A stretch of DNA of 30,801 nucleotides from Priapulus caudatus (GCF_000485595.1 NW_014577322.1:29921-60721); one strand, 5' to 3'; positions 21,001 to 29,118 are shown, counted from the first letter of the stretch. The notes: generated from the sequence alone by a model not told the origin. Translations and numbers: made by a program.

Positions 21001-24000
21001 CACCCACACACCCACCTGCACACCCACTCACTCACTCACGCGCTTACTTGCTCGCTCGCTCGCTCACTCACTTACTCACTCACTTACTCACTCACTCACT
21101 CACTCACTCACTCACTCACTCACTCACTCACTCACACACATGCTCACTCACTCACTCATTCACTCACTCCCCTGCCCCACAGACACACACTCACTCACTC
21201 ACTCACTCACTCACTCACTCACTCACTCACTCACTCACTCACTCACTCACTCACTCACTCACTCACTCACTCACTCACTCACTCACTCACTCACTCACTC
21301 ACCCACTCACCCACTCACCCACTCACCCACTCACTCGTGCATTCTTCTATATACATATTTACTTAGTTACATAATTAATTCATTCATTCATCCATCTATT
21401 CATTCACGCAACACCCCTAGCGCTCGCTCGTTCGTTCGTTCACTGCTGACCGATGCGTGACATTCGACGTTGGCTCCCAGCATGTAAAAAAAATCACTCG
21501 AGCGGGATTGCACTGCGAAGAAGAATGTTCTCACCATGCGTAGGAGGCTGCGTTCGTGCTGCAGCATCGCCTTATCTTCTGGCTTCCCTACACTGCTGCT
21601 GCTGCTGCTGCTGCTGGAGAACGATGACGTCTGGTAGAGCTGGTAGAAGCGCGGGTAGTCGTCCACCCTCCGACGCAGCATCACCCGTCTCTCCTGCTCA
21701 CAGACCAAACGAATCGTCACGCGTAGTCCGACAACGCCAGTCTAAATACACGCGACCACCACCACACCCTGACCTCTTGGTACGGGCGAGAAGTTTCACG
21801 AGAGCACCGTCGAATAATCAACCTGCATTTGATTTTCGGTTGCACGGCTCGGCCGCGTATGTATTTTTCTTTACAAGTCGTATAGGGTTGTGCTATGGCG
21901 AATCGATATAAATATATAAATATACGGAACAAAATTTGGTATCCACTTCGATCTTAATATCTGCGAGTGTGTGGGTGCACATACTTACATAAATTACACC
22001 TACATGAAATTAGCAGTAAAATTACTAGCAAGTTAGCAACTGATACTTGGATTTTCCTAATTTGGTGGATGAAACTTTAAATCGCAACAAGGATTTCCTA
22101 CTGTAATTATCCTGATTGAGGTAATAAAAACTTATGAAGTTAATGATTTAAATGAACATAATTATAGCTACATGAAGTCTAATAAGTTTTAATTTTTTGT
22201 GGCATAATACCTGCAAAGCATATTTATGTAAGCATGTATTATGTATATAAATATATATTTGATATACACGTGGAAAAAAAATACCTGAACATATTTTGCT
22301 GCTTCTGGATGCAGAAACGAATAATCGACGGTGCACTTTCTAGCTGCAAACTTCAGATACGTCATAAATTCCTCTTGCTCTCTCAAAACAATTTGCTGTA
22401 GATCCTGAAATTAATATTTTGTCAAATTCAATGATGTGATTCAATTAGCGCTAACCTGAAACTTTCATTTAGTTGTTCACAATCTGCATGTGCACCACAG
22501 CACAGACTGTAGAAGGAACTATTAGAAAGCTACATTCAACCAGCTAAGCACTTACAATACATATTTCACATGTTGACAGGGTCCTGCCTGTATTCCATCT
22601 GGTGTAATGCTCTTTTAATATGACTATGTCACTTTTTACAAGAAGTATAAACTACTTTAACTTAGTAATCATGTACTGCACACATGATTGTGCACATTTA
22701 TATTTTCCGGCCAGGATTGCCATGGGAGCATTGGAAACAGGGACAATGCTGCTTTTCTGGTATGTATTGTAATCACACATACATATCATTACATACGAAA
22801 TCTAAAAGTATCATAGTCTGTAAACCACATTAGTGTTAAACAGAGAGAATAATACTCACCCTGAACTCCAACATCTTCATGACAACGAGTGGATCCGGTT
22901 GCTGAGGCGGTGTGTAGTTCTGGTACATATTGTACAAAGCGATGTACTTTGCCATCTGATCCTGTGTCAGTTCAGATCGTCTGGGGTAAGGCACTTTGGG
23001 GCATGGGTAACCGTGACTCCTCGCCGCCCCATGCTCAGGACTCACGTGCAAAGCTTCCTCCGTTATTTCACTAGGATGTAAAAAAAATACAGTGACGCTT
23101 CGATTAAAAATGTTCAAATTCAAACCGGAGTAACCCGAGATGCTGGCTCTAAGATAAACCTGAGAATCTGGACACTTCAGCATTGTGTACATCAGCATGT
23201 CGTTACATAACCAGGGGGTGTAATTAGCACCGACCCATGCACCGGCATATGCTGGCAAATTATTTGGAGGGCCAGTAAGGCCACCCTTAAAAAATTCAAT
23301 GTTTGCTGTCCCCCCGACCCATGATTTTTTTAGTGGGTAGGTAGGTAGGTCTTTCTTTTTTTTGTAAGGCATAATAGTTATTTTAAGTCTGTCCTCATGT
23401 TTGCCACACATGCTTTGTGTTTCAGTCTTAACTATGAGAAATGTAAAAATAAAAAAAATAAAAAAAATGGAACCCAAAATGTCAAAAAAAAACTTTTGGG
23501 TCGCGGCTATTTTCGTGAGTCGGTCGGAGGACAGCAAACATATAATTTTTTAAGGATGGCCTAACATTGGCAAAACACCGGCCCTCCGAGCCGATGGTTT
23601 CAGCCGTGTTAGCCTACATTTTTATTTATAGCATTAATGAACAAATAGCGTACATTGCTGTTTTACCTGAAGGATATCACGTCATAATTTATCAAGATTT
23701 TACAAATTACAAAAGCGTGAAACATGACATTGACAAAAACACTTCAGACATCATTCACGATCTGCATTATAGTCTGTTCAACAGCTACTATGCGATGTCG
23801 CACACTACAACATTTTTCGGACAAGCAAGATTCAGTGAAACAGTCTTGTCTTTATTTTGGAAAAAAAATTATGATGGCTGGTAAATTATGGTGAGGGCTG
23901 GTAAAAAAGTGCTGTTGCCAGTCCTCTGGGCCGGTGCAAAAAAAATCTTAATTTCATGCCCTGCTTCAGTATTGTGTACATGTATCAGTGTGTCGTTACA

Positions 24001-24223
24001 TAACCCATGTTGTAACTCACCTGATGCCGGGACGTTTCTGTTGTGCCTTGATTCTATCTCTTCTCGAGGCCTTGGCATCGGCATGAGAACGGCTGTCGTT
24101 GGCCACCTTTGGCAGTCTCGATTCTTCTAACTCACGGTATTTTTTCATGAGCTTGTCTTCGAATGAGGTGACGGAATACCGGTAAAAGACCTCCTCTGTA
24201 CAGAATGCTGTGCTTTCCTCCAT
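11490..24223 (-). CDS. ICE2: ICE2/NARG2, little elongation complex subunit 2, 14 exons
   Basis: ICE2, with ICE1, ELL and ZC3H8, forms the little elongation complex, which supports RNA polymerase II transcription of snRNA genes in the nucleus. Exons in coding order: 24223-24021, 23070-22860, 22404-22285, 21693-21535, 19911-19792, 19458-19299, 18036-17898, 17630-17206, 16507-16303, 15789-15647, 14719-14541, 13482-13350, 12866-12650, 12087-11490. All junctions are GT-AG with matching phases, and the sum is 3012 nt (1003 residues). Matches remembered from human ICE2 occur in order: PKVPYPRRSELTQ, EEFMTYLKFAARKC, VPIKL, ISKDRNA, NNLPPHFSHQWELPV, FKIVFVDKPLP, QILM, CSDTDEE, LGDIRLLVRCS, LVPKLEYQ, LPAGQYIVQH, VPWVAIDPS and RIPCTFDP. 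The last five form the conserved C-terminal domain. Residues in between are low-complexity and acidic, with basic nuclear-import-like clusters (DKRRR, KKAK). The exon 7/8 junction and exon 10 donor are the weak points. Confidence 0.96.
11640..11863 (-). repeat. 51-bp minisatellite inside the last ICE2 exon
   Basis: Four copies with period 51 (the word CTTGC starts at 11646, 11697, 11748 and 11813); the third unit holds an extra 14 bases that repeat its own TTGATTCC/CATCTCC segment. 51 is a multiple of three but 14 is not, hence the frame change. Confidence 0.93.
12088..12649 (-). other. ICE2 intron 13
   Basis: AT-rich, with a TTCAATTCAATT run near 12135 and TA-rich patches near 12400-12530. 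No other feature is recognised. Confidence 0.7.
12650..12866 (-). CDS. ICE2: ICE2 exon 13
   Basis: Starts after TATCTTCAG with RINPHTADVVAHDLIGLENV, then TNRKVFAPAQATSALAAILE and KLVSLPAGQYIVQHSPGDGH, ending in NTEANK plus AG before GTGGTC. It corresponds to human YVGHIDAFTSKLFLLEEIT through LQEGSYLLSH. Part of it is duplicated at 15571-15644. Confidence 0.92.
13350..13482 (-). CDS. ICE2: ICE2 exon 12
   Basis: After CTTTTTTAG-like acceptor sequence: EPQFVHLVPKLEYQLSHGLE and EMTQTENLAEWLSLVVRPH, matching human YVLPKVEYQACYGVEALTES. Ends in phase 1 at GTAGGG. Confidence 0.94.
13483..14540 (-). other. ICE2 intron 11
   Basis: AT-rich from 13550 to 14160; the GGGAGTCC motif cluster (14178-14510) fills the upstream end. 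No coding or RNA gene seen. Confidence 0.7.
14178..14510. repeat. cluster of GGGAGTCC motifs with hairpins
   Basis: GGGAGTC(C/T) occurs at least five times (near 14179, 14210, 14239, 14424, 14457), and its complement GGACTCCC or GACTCC several times. AGGGAGTCC-AAC-GGACTCCCT at 14178-14198 is a perfect 9-bp-arm hairpin. The same word also occurs inside the TIR family near 24840. Confidence 0.75.
14541..14719 (-). CDS. ICE2: ICE2 exon 11 with polyglutamate
   Basis: After ATTGTTTCAG it encodes SDLLSGDKK, ten Glu (all GAG), GGFLQPPEDD and NVTYSLCTLGDIRLLVRCSY, ending in phase 0 at GTAAGT. The last part matches human NFVYKLFSLQDLLLLVRCSV at the start of the C-terminal domain. Confidence 0.93.
14918..15535. 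mobile_element. TIR transposon (non-autonomous) in ICE2 intron 10
   Basis: The left end TGATAGGGTCTATGTCCCCC is followed by TACCCTGGTAACTATCTAAT, ATGCCGGACCGTACCTCGC and CCGTACCCTGAC (to 15013). The right side carries the inverse of the inner part (15468-15535), an inverted repeat of about 65 bp. The outer GTCCCCC segment is missing on the right, so that end is truncated. The interior has open frames on both strands (15017-15307 and 15068-15400), neither like a known transposase. Confidence 0.8.
15571..15644 (-). pseudogene. copied fragment of ICE2 exon 13
   Basis: 74 bases match 12721-12794 at 67 positions without gaps. The reading frame of the copied part is still open (FAPAQMTSALVAIFEKLVAL). 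It lies in intron 10, just downstream of exon 10 and next to the truncated end of the TIR element. Confidence 0.88.
15647..15789 (-). CDS. ICE2: ICE2 exon 10 with two possible donors
   Basis: After TGCGTTGCAG it reads CCRVDENTKATLDEIARLQL and KMTEVSRKQANTSTEHQSCP, matching the FDPVGEILKMQDELLKPISRK helix of human ICE2. Two donors give the same phase: GTACGG after 15668, and the stronger GTAAGT after 15647, which adds seven codons (PGTGSKDD region). The second donor overlaps a copied fragment of exon 13. Confidence 0.82.
15896..15958 (-). repeat. tandem copy of the ICE2 exon 10 acceptor and exon start
   Basis: Matches 15763-15821 (intron end, acceptor and first about 27 exon bases) with a 4-base insertion right after the AG. 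The copy retains a plausible acceptor (CTTACGTTGCAG), but the insertion shifts the reading frame. Confidence 0.85.
16303..16507 (-). CDS. ICE2: ICE2 exon 9
   Basis: Starts with EATYSCSDTDEETTLTIDVG, equivalent to the human CSSDTDEECLIIDT motif, followed by a hydrophilic stretch rich in Ser, Gln and Arg. Phase 1 in, phase 2 out (GTGACG). It is the most GC-rich exon of the gene. Confidence 0.9.
16508..17205 (-). other. ICE2 intron 8
   Basis: Contains TA-rich repeats with TATTATCAGG near 16540-16620; otherwise nothing recognisable. Confidence 0.7.
17206..17630 (-). CDS. ICE2: ICE2 exon 8 (variable acidic middle region)
   Basis: A 425-base exon of low conservation, rich in Ser, Asp, Glu and Thr. 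It holds two basic clusters (SPDKRRRLPS, NKKAKLPS) and the short motif SPVQILMHD, like SQILMEQ in human ICE2. Two AGs lie four bases apart: the better one (TTTTCAG, exon from 17634) would bring a TGA into frame, whereas the next AG (exon from 17630) keeps it open. An extra unseen mini-exon is another possibility. Ends in phase 1 at GTGAGA. Confidence 0.8.
17762..17846. repeat. AT-rich ATA/AATA microsatellite
   Basis: Runs of ATAATAATA and AAAATAAATAATC in ICE2 intron 7. Confidence 0.9.
17898..18036 (-). CDS. ICE2: ICE2 exon 7
   Basis: After TTTGTGTGTGTAG, AT completes an Asn codon, followed by GPPFKIVFVDKPLPANIVTA and KQKNCLFHKYALKARLLHPH. It matches human KPVKVIYINSPLPQ and QIFHEVPLKF. The chosen donor GTACAG (17897-17896, phase 2) gives an in-frame join only if exon 8 uses the second of two AGs. 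Confidence 0.88.
18147..18338. mobile_element. MITE-like element rich in TTCGCG motifs
   Basis: Ends TACTGTATACGCCATA and (inverted) TACTGTATATGCTGTA bracket about 190 bases with repeated TTTCGCG and ATTATTCG words, TTTCGCGAAT near the left and TTCGCGAAAT near the right. No clear target duplication. It lies in ICE2 intron 6. Confidence 0.55.
18339..19298 (-). other. rest of ICE2 intron 6
   Basis: No gene or clear repeat recognised. A short run of CGGTAACCGG/ACGGTAA words occurs near 18900-18940. Confidence 0.6.
19299..19458 (-). CDS. ICE2: ICE2 exon 6
   Basis: After TTGTTTCCAG it reads PISKDRNAAMLATKHRTHVA and ITSAGLRVLCNNLPPHFSHQ, then WELPVTVRESVKP. Human ICE2 has ISKDPNAEKL, ALTSQSLFTLLNNHGP and EQWEIPV in the same order. 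Ends in phase 1 at GTAAGG. Confidence 0.95.
19544..19675. repeat. 37-bp AT-rich tandem repeat
   Basis: ATTACATTCATATATTAATT plus ATTATTATAATTATATA recurs at 19544, 19581, 19618 and 19655, the first three copies practically identical. It lies in ICE2 intron 5. Confidence 0.95.
19792..19911 (-). CDS. ICE2: ICE2 exon 5
   Basis: 40 codons in phase 0 after TTTTGACAG: GKVPRMILNVPIKLTQKYDV, then ISKRYPCVRQHHCDTMYTKQ and GTATAG. It corresponds to the VFPSMPIKLQL region of human ICE2. A longer open frame over the same bases is only a shadow. Confidence 0.88.
20300..20460. repeat. AT-rich segment with repeated TTGTCAATTAATTGTAAT
   Basis: The word occurs at about 20320 and 20372, in ICE2 intron 4. Low complexity, otherwise featureless. 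Confidence 0.6.
20846..21345 (+). repeat. CACT/CACG tetranucleotide array
   Basis: About 500 bases of ACTC repeats with CACG and CACC variants in ICE2 intron 4. It produces long Thr-His-Ser open frames that are not genes. Confidence 0.97.
21535..21693 (-). CDS. ICE2: ICE2 exon 4 with polyserine
   Basis: 53 codons in phase 0: ERRVMLRRRVDDYPRFYQLY, then nine consecutive Ser (seven of them AGC), then VGKPEDKAMLQHERSLLRM and donor GTGAGA. DDYPRFYQLY aligns with human KKYSEFYTLH. The acceptor GAGCAG was chosen because it makes the join with exon 3 collinear with the human protein; another in-frame AG lies upstream near 21739. Confidence 0.88.
22285..22404 (-). CDS. ICE2: ICE2 exon 3
   Basis: Exactly 40 codons, phase 0 at both ends, after AATTTCAG. 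EEFMTYLKFAARKCTVDYSF and HPEAAKYVQ align with the human EFLKFLQNSAKKCAQDYNML block. Confidence 0.93.
22860..23070 (-). CDS. ICE2: ICE2 exon 2
   Basis: Follows TTACATCCTAG and completes a Ser codon. It encodes CPKVPYPRRSELTQDQMAKY, matching the N-terminal PKPRVPYPRFSRFSQREQ block of human ICE2, and ends KMLEFR before GTGAGT in phase 0. Confidence 0.92.
23266..23587. mobile_element. inverted-repeat element in ICE2 intron 1
   Basis: Left arm GGAGGGCCAGTAAGGCCACC, CTTAAAAAATTCAATGTTTG and CTGTCC; the right arm is its inverse (GGACAGCAAACATATAATTT, TTTAAGGATGGCC, ending GGCCCTCC). The arms are about 50 bp with A-rich DNA between. The long open frame on the - strand here is spurious. Confidence 0.75.
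23588..24020 (-). other. upstream part of ICE2 intron 1
   Basis: A stretch near 23962-24003 (CTTCAGTATTGTGTACATG, TGTCGTTACATAACC) is repeated at 23178-23213, so the two sides of the inverted-repeat element share a duplicated segment. No coding sequence recognised. Confidence 0.6.
24021..24223 (-). CDS. ICE2: ICE2 exon 1 (start)
   Basis: The ATG at 24223 is preceded two codons upstream by an in-frame TGA, so this is the start. It encodes MEESTAFCTEEVFYRYSVTS, FEDKLMKKYRELEESRLP and a basic stretch ASRRDRIKAQQKRPGI, ending phase 2 before GTGAGT. This part is poorly conserved in the family; it is assigned by the perfect phase fit with exon 2. Confidence 0.85.
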
Positions 24224-24730
24224 GATTCACCTAGATGCACATTTTATGAACGACAGATTCTGTGAGGCAATGACAGTGAAGTATCACCTCATGATGCATA
24301 AACCTTGCACAAATCTACTGAAATGGTGATTTCTAGAGCTGTGTAATCCTGCTTTTGCAGAAAACACCCAATATCAACGTTTGTTGAGGTTATTGACTGC
24401 GGATACCAAGTAATTATAAGTGCGTAAATGACGCGTGCAAATATGAAGAGAAATATGAGGCCCCTAGCACACGGATTGTAGGTGAAATCGCGTGAAATAC
24501 GCGAGCGTTGAAATGGTGAGAAACAGTCAAAACAAGGCGAGTACCCTCGGTTAAAGGACGTTTTGTCCCGCCTTTCTGACAACAAATGACATATTTCTTG
24601 CTAGAAATTATTAGACATCAACCTGAAGAAGACCTCTGTTAATTTTTAAGAGTGTACCCCAACATTTACGAAAGTTACGATATGGTACGCTACTCTCACC
24701 ATTACTCGCTACTCGGACAGTAACTTATGC
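24224..24730. other. region upstream of ICE2
   Basis: The ICE2 promoter and 5' UTR should lie here, but no TATA box or initiator can be assigned with confidence. Confidence 0.5.
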
Positions 24731-24915
24731 TGATAGGGTCTGTGTCCCCCAGGAAAGGCCTACTGCCGGAACGTACCCTGGTACTATATACTACTATCTA
24801 ATATGCCGGACCGTACCTCGCCTACTCCACTAACGAGTCTAGGGAGTCGCCTATGCCTACTCCCTAACCCTAACCCTAACCATATCAGCTAGATAGTTAC
24901 CAGGGTACGTTCCGG
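24731..24915. mobile_element. short copy of the GGGTCTATGTCCCCC TIR family
   Basis: TGATAGGGTCTGTGTCCCCC at the left, then TACTGCCGGAACGTACCCTG and TATGCCGGACCGTACCTCGC, and at the right the inverse GATAGTTACCAGGGTACGTT. The interior is only some 60 bases with CTCCCTAACCCTAACCC, so this is nearly two inverted ends back to back. Confidence 0.78.
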
Positions 24916-25189
24916 TATCATACGTTCGAAATAAATAGGTTATGTTGCGTTCCGACATGTTTTGCAAAACTTTACTCTAATATAGACGTTTTATCAGCAG
25001 GGTGGAGAGGAAATACCAATTTTGCATTAACTATATTGTCAATAAAATCTTGTAAAACGAACCAGACGAGTATGACACCACAGACTGTTATCTGCGTGTC
25101 TATAACATAATATGCTATATAATTGCCAAAACCTACCTAATTTGCATAATTTTTTTTTAAATATCAAAACCCCTGGCCCTTATTCATTC

Positions 25190-25507
25190 ACATACAAAAA
25201 ATGAGCAAAATCCGTTGAACCTGAACTGACTAATGGCAATTCCCATTTTTGCCAAAATATTGCCGTGGCTCGAAAGTACGCCGACTGGCGTGCTCCAAAA
25301 TAAGACGTTCAGTATGGGAGCATAGCAGTAACAACTATACCCAATTTCAAACATTTGGGTCAAACGGTTCCTGAGTTATCGTTGACCGTAGCCAAATGTC
25401 GACGGACTAACGGACGGATGGACGGACGGACGGACGGACGGACGTACAACGGACGACGACCAGGCCATGGCAATAGCTCATCTTGATGATGTCAAGGTGA
25501 GCTAAAA
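25190..25507 (+). mobile_element. dispersed repeat ending in GGAC repeats and an AGCTCA palindrome
   Basis: Holds TTTGGGTCAAACGGTTCCTG and AGTTATCG, followed by (GGAC)n at 25404-25443 and the imperfect palindrome AGCTCATCTTGAT / TCAAGGTGAGCT ending in AAAA. I recall similar tails as common in marine invertebrate repeats, but cannot name the family. Target duplications are not evident. Confidence 0.65.
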
Positions 25508-26107
25508 AGCACGAGGTCTCTAGAGTGGATTTAACGGTAACGGAGTAAATTGGTTTACGCGGCGGGAACCGCAGAGAAGAGAAGAGAACGAACACGAGGG
25601 TCAGAGAGTCAACAATTAGTCAGGCACTCCACTTTGCTGCGTAAACTAACTTAAGCTCCGTAATTAATTCTCAGAGATTTAGGGAATCGCAGCGAATTCT
25701 GAAAGGTTTGCAGTCGTTTCTTTTGCTGACCCGCGTAAGTTTGGTCAGTTTTTGTCCCTTTGGCATCTTACGTGGATCATAGGGTCTCCGTAACAGCGTT
25801 GCCATGGTTTCCGTAACAGACTTTGCCCAGCAAAGCTACTCGGTCTAACTTGATTGAGATTGTTAGCCTTGTCACCCGTATGTTACACAGGTCAGACATA
25901 GTTAGTGAAGCAAAAGACAGGATTGTGTTTCAGGCAAATATCAGTCCGTTTTATGAGGCGACGCTGGCCTTGGATAGTGTCGCCGGTGCACAATTCCAGC
26001 ATTAACCAAGAATTGGTAAAAACCACGTCAACTAAAAACAAACGTCGGTGTGTCACTGACGATTTCTTACACTAACTTTGGGTCGGTGAGCGTCAGCGGT
26101 CATAACT

Positions 26108-26109
<2 letters not shown>
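25508..26109. other. stretch with no identifiable gene
   Basis: A 60-codon frame at 25823-26005 resembles no known family. Nothing else stands out. Confidence 0.5.
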
Positions 26110-26111
<2 letters not shown>

Positions 26112-26144
<33 letters not shown>

Positions 26145-26250
26145 ATGCGTGCGTGCGTGCGTGTGTGTGTGTGCGTACGTACGTGTGTGTATGTGTGTGT
26201 GTTTGTGTGTGCGTGCGTGCGTGCGTGCGTGCGTGCGTGGGTGTGTGTGT
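26112..26250 (+). repeat. GT / GCGT microsatellite
   Basis: Compound (GT)n and (GTGC)n tract, creating spurious Cys-Val and Thr-His frames. Confidence 0.97.
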
Positions 26251-26254
26251 ACGT

Positions 26255-26480
26255 GTCGTTTCGCCGACGGATTGCAATTCATGAAGCCATCGCCTTGATT
26301 TCCGATGTATATCCATCTTATCTCTACGCAGCATTCCCCCTCGGACCCCTGCACATTATTCCTCCTCATCACTCGCATCAGAATCTCTTCTTGCATCCTC
26401 CTCTAGCGTTCCCCCTCACACCAATTTCCGCCATTCCGCAACATCCCCTCTCAGCGTCATGCAGAGAGGCTAAATGTCAG
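26255..26480. repeat. duplicated block D1, copy 1
   Basis: Nearly identical to 29229-29465, each directly following a GT tract. On the - strand a frame reads EEILMRVMRRNNVQ and [14 protein letters not shown], but I know no matching family, so coding is unproven. Confidence 0.85.
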
Positions 26481-26608
26481 AGAGCGCCCAGCGCGCTCTC
26501 GCCCACAGGCACTTGAAACGTCTCGATAAAAAAATATAATGGTAAATAAACACGAAATGTACCAAAGTCTTAATGCTTCTCTATACTCTATTTCGCCTAT
26601 AATCACCT

Positions 26609-26805
26609 GGCACTTGAAGCGTTTCAATAAAATATATACGCAGGGGTCGTGTGCTGTGCGCGGCGACAGTTAATATATAGCTATATATATATAGATATAT
26701 ACATATATATATAGCTATATATATAGCTATATATTTAACTGTCGCCGTGCACAGCACACGACCCCTGCGTAGGCCTATATATTTTATTGAAACGCTTCAA
26801 GTGCC
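26609..26805. repeat. long palindrome around a TA-rich core
   Basis: Left arm GGCACTTGAAGCGTTTCAAT, AAAATATA, CGCAGGGGTCGTGTGCTGTG, CGGCGACAGTTAA; the right arm is its inverse, with an extra GGCCTA-type insertion. The core is about 60 bases of ATATAGCTATAT. A partial third copy (GGCACTTGAAACG) lies at 26509. Confidence 0.9.
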
Positions 26806-27680
26806 TGTGGGGCTGCCGACTGTCTAGTACTAGTAGTACTACTACTACTACTACTAGAGTCTAGACTTGAGAGTTTGTAAACACAGCTGAGCTTGCTTAC
26901 CAATACCAAGTAAAGACACTGCACAGGGGTGTTGTTGGTTGTTCCATGCAAACAGAATAACCTGTTATAGTGCTGACCAATACGGCGTGCGTGTGGAACT
27001 TATGCCCTGTATATGAGCAGGTAATTCTGCTTTTCCGTACAAATTATTTCATTTACACCTCACTTTTCATGCCTCCTGACGAGCAGGTGCCGCCATCTAT
27101 CGGTCAGTTTATGAGTTAATTGAGTTAATACACCAATAATGAAGCCACCTGTACAGTTAGGTGTCCACCCGTTAATGGAATACGTGCCGTACCCTAGCAT
27201 CAGTTTCGTTACCAGAGATAGATATAAAATTAATGTTAATATATATGTGTCCTAGCACTGTATAATACTCTACATACCGTAAAACAGCCTTGATATGACC
27301 TGTGGCGGCACCAGGATTGTGAAAGTGGGGGAGGGGGGACAAGCTGAGGGCAAGGAAAAATGTTGGGGGGGGGCAAATCTTGTGATCGCGTAGCGCCAAT
27401 TCGAGAGCGTAGCGCGAGAACTAATGGGTGGGGTCCAGGAGCCGGCCATACGGCATATATTTATCGATGGTAGACCGACATGCCTTGTATAGACTTCCTC
27501 AGTCTATATGGGACGTTTCACGATGTCAGGAGAGATTGTAACAAATCTCGTTTGACAACACTATATAGCTGCTATGTAGAAAATGTAGAGGATTTTCTGA
27601 GGGATAACATTGTAGGTAGGACTTTTTCTGATGCCGCATATTCTCATCGGCAACGTCATCTAGCTCAAACTTGTGAATGC
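26806..27680 (+). repeat. duplicated block D2, copy 1
   Basis: Collinear with 29770-30650. Includes a (TAC)n run near 26833-26857 and CGGCATATATTTATCGATGG near 27450. An ATG-started frame at 27480-27752 (MPCIDFLSLYGTFHDVRRDC) runs 90 codons but resembles no family I know and is not preserved in the second copy. Confidence 0.85.
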
Positions 27681-28066
27681 TTCAACATCAAGAGAATCAA
27701 ACAGTATGAAAGAAAAAGTGAACGAAGACTAAAGAATTTGAACAAAAGATGATCTATGAACTTTATAGCGATAGATATTTGTACTACATTATTATTCTGT
27801 GTAATGCCCGTTTCGGGCTCTCACTAGGCGTATATTACCATCTCTTACAAAAATTACCATCTCTTTTATACAGAAAAAGACGGGGTGACATGATCGAGGT
27901 CTGGAAGCGATTATAGGTGCGGGCGGACAGCCGGGAACTTTGCCACATCCAGGACTTTCTTAACCTAGCAACCAGCTGTGCCGGTCAAAACAACAGCCTG
28001 TCTCCGTGAACTTACACACGCAATACCCGATTTGCAAACCAAAAGCATATTAATTTCCTTGCATAT

Positions 28067-28285
28067 ATGCCGAAAACTTGTGTAGTAGTAGGTTGTCACA
28101 ATCATATATATTGCACAGATAATAAAAGATATTTTTTTGAGCTGCCAAAATGACATGAGTCCAGAGAGGTGTGATAAGTCATAAGTGACTGACTGCCACT
28201 TAAATGTAAATGAGTAAAAGAGTAAATGTAAATGGTACGCACTGGAGTCCGTCAAAATTCTCCACTATTTGTTCTGATCATTTCG
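28067..28285 (+). pseudogene. decayed THAP zinc-finger domain
   Basis: Opens MPKTCVVVGCHNH and YFFELPK, then TGA at 28151-28153. In another frame [17 protein letters not shown] follows (28242-28288), before a good donor CAG/GTAACT. THAP domains (DNA-binding, found in P-element-like transposases and in host regulators) have C-x(2-4)-C, an aromatic-x-x-P motif, W, P and C-x(2)-H-F in this order, all present here. The stop, a two-base frame offset and about 58 residues between the Cys pairs show it is broken, or is split by an intron I cannot see. Confidence 0.65.
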
Positions 28286-28319
28286 TGACAGGTAACTACT
28301 ATTTTATAACTGCGTGTAT

Positions 28320-28650
28320 TTGTGTGCGTGCGCGCGTGCATGCGTGCGTGCGTGCATGCATGTGTGCGTGTGAGTATGTCACTGTGTGTGCGAGTGCATG
28401 TGTGTGCGTCTGTGTGTGCGTGCGTGCGTGTGAGCGCGTGCGTGTTTGTGTGTCTTTGTGTGTGCGTGTGTGTGCGTGTGAGTGTGTCACTGTGTGTACG
28501 TGTGCGTGTGCGTGTGCATGTGAGTGTGTGTGCGTGTGCGTGCATGTGCGTGTGCGTGTGCGTGTGCATGCGTGTTTGTGTGTGCGTGTGCGTCCGAGTG
28601 TGTCACTGCGTATGCGTGTGCGTGTGCGTGCGTATGCGTGTGCGTGTAAA
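28320..28650 (+). repeat. GT / GCGT compound microsatellite
   Basis: 330 bases of interrupted (GT)n with CACTGTGTGTGCGAG-type interruptions that recur in the tract at 29119-29228. Confidence 0.97.
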
Positions 28651-28699
28651 GGCTAGAAAACCTTCATGAAGAGAATGTCTCTCCATCTCACTATCGCTC

Positions 28700-28870
28700 G
28701 CTCTGTCTGCCTGCCTCGCTCTCGCTCTTTCTTTCTATCTCTATCTCTCTCTCTCCCTTTCTCACTCTCTCTCGCTCGCTGTCTGTCTCTCGCTCTCTAT
28801 CTATCTCTCTCTCTCTCTTTCTCACTCTCTCTCTATATCTCTCTCTCTCTCTTTCTCTTCTGTATCTCTC
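28700..28870 (+). repeat. CT microsatellite
   Basis: (CT)n with TCTATCTC and CGCT interruptions. Confidence 0.97.
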
Positions 28871-29118
28871 AGAACGCTGACGACTATTCGTAGTAATACG
28901 AGACGTTAACGAAGAGAAAATGATTACAATCTCTCATTGAGAGTTGTGGTGAGGGGGAGGGGGAGAGATGAAGGAAGGAGTAACACGGGTTGGCCACATA
29001 GAAATAATATACTACTTAGACTATTTTAGTGTCTCTATATATTTCTATGGTTGGCTCGGCCATCGATACAAATGAACTAGCGAAATCTTGCGCAAAAGCG
29101 ATTATATTATATTTAAGT

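Noticed and set aside
20806-21460. Long Thr-His-Ser-rich open frames
   Set aside because: Translation of a CACT tetranucleotide array; open in several frames and without any protein-like composition.
22836-23537. A 233-codon open frame on the - strand
   Set aside because: Only its last part (23070-22860) is ICE2 exon 2. The upstream part runs through an inverted-repeat transposon and intron.
26050-26516. Cys-Val and Thr-His rich frames, also at 28210-28669 and 29016-29372
   Set aside because: Shadows of GT/CA microsatellites.
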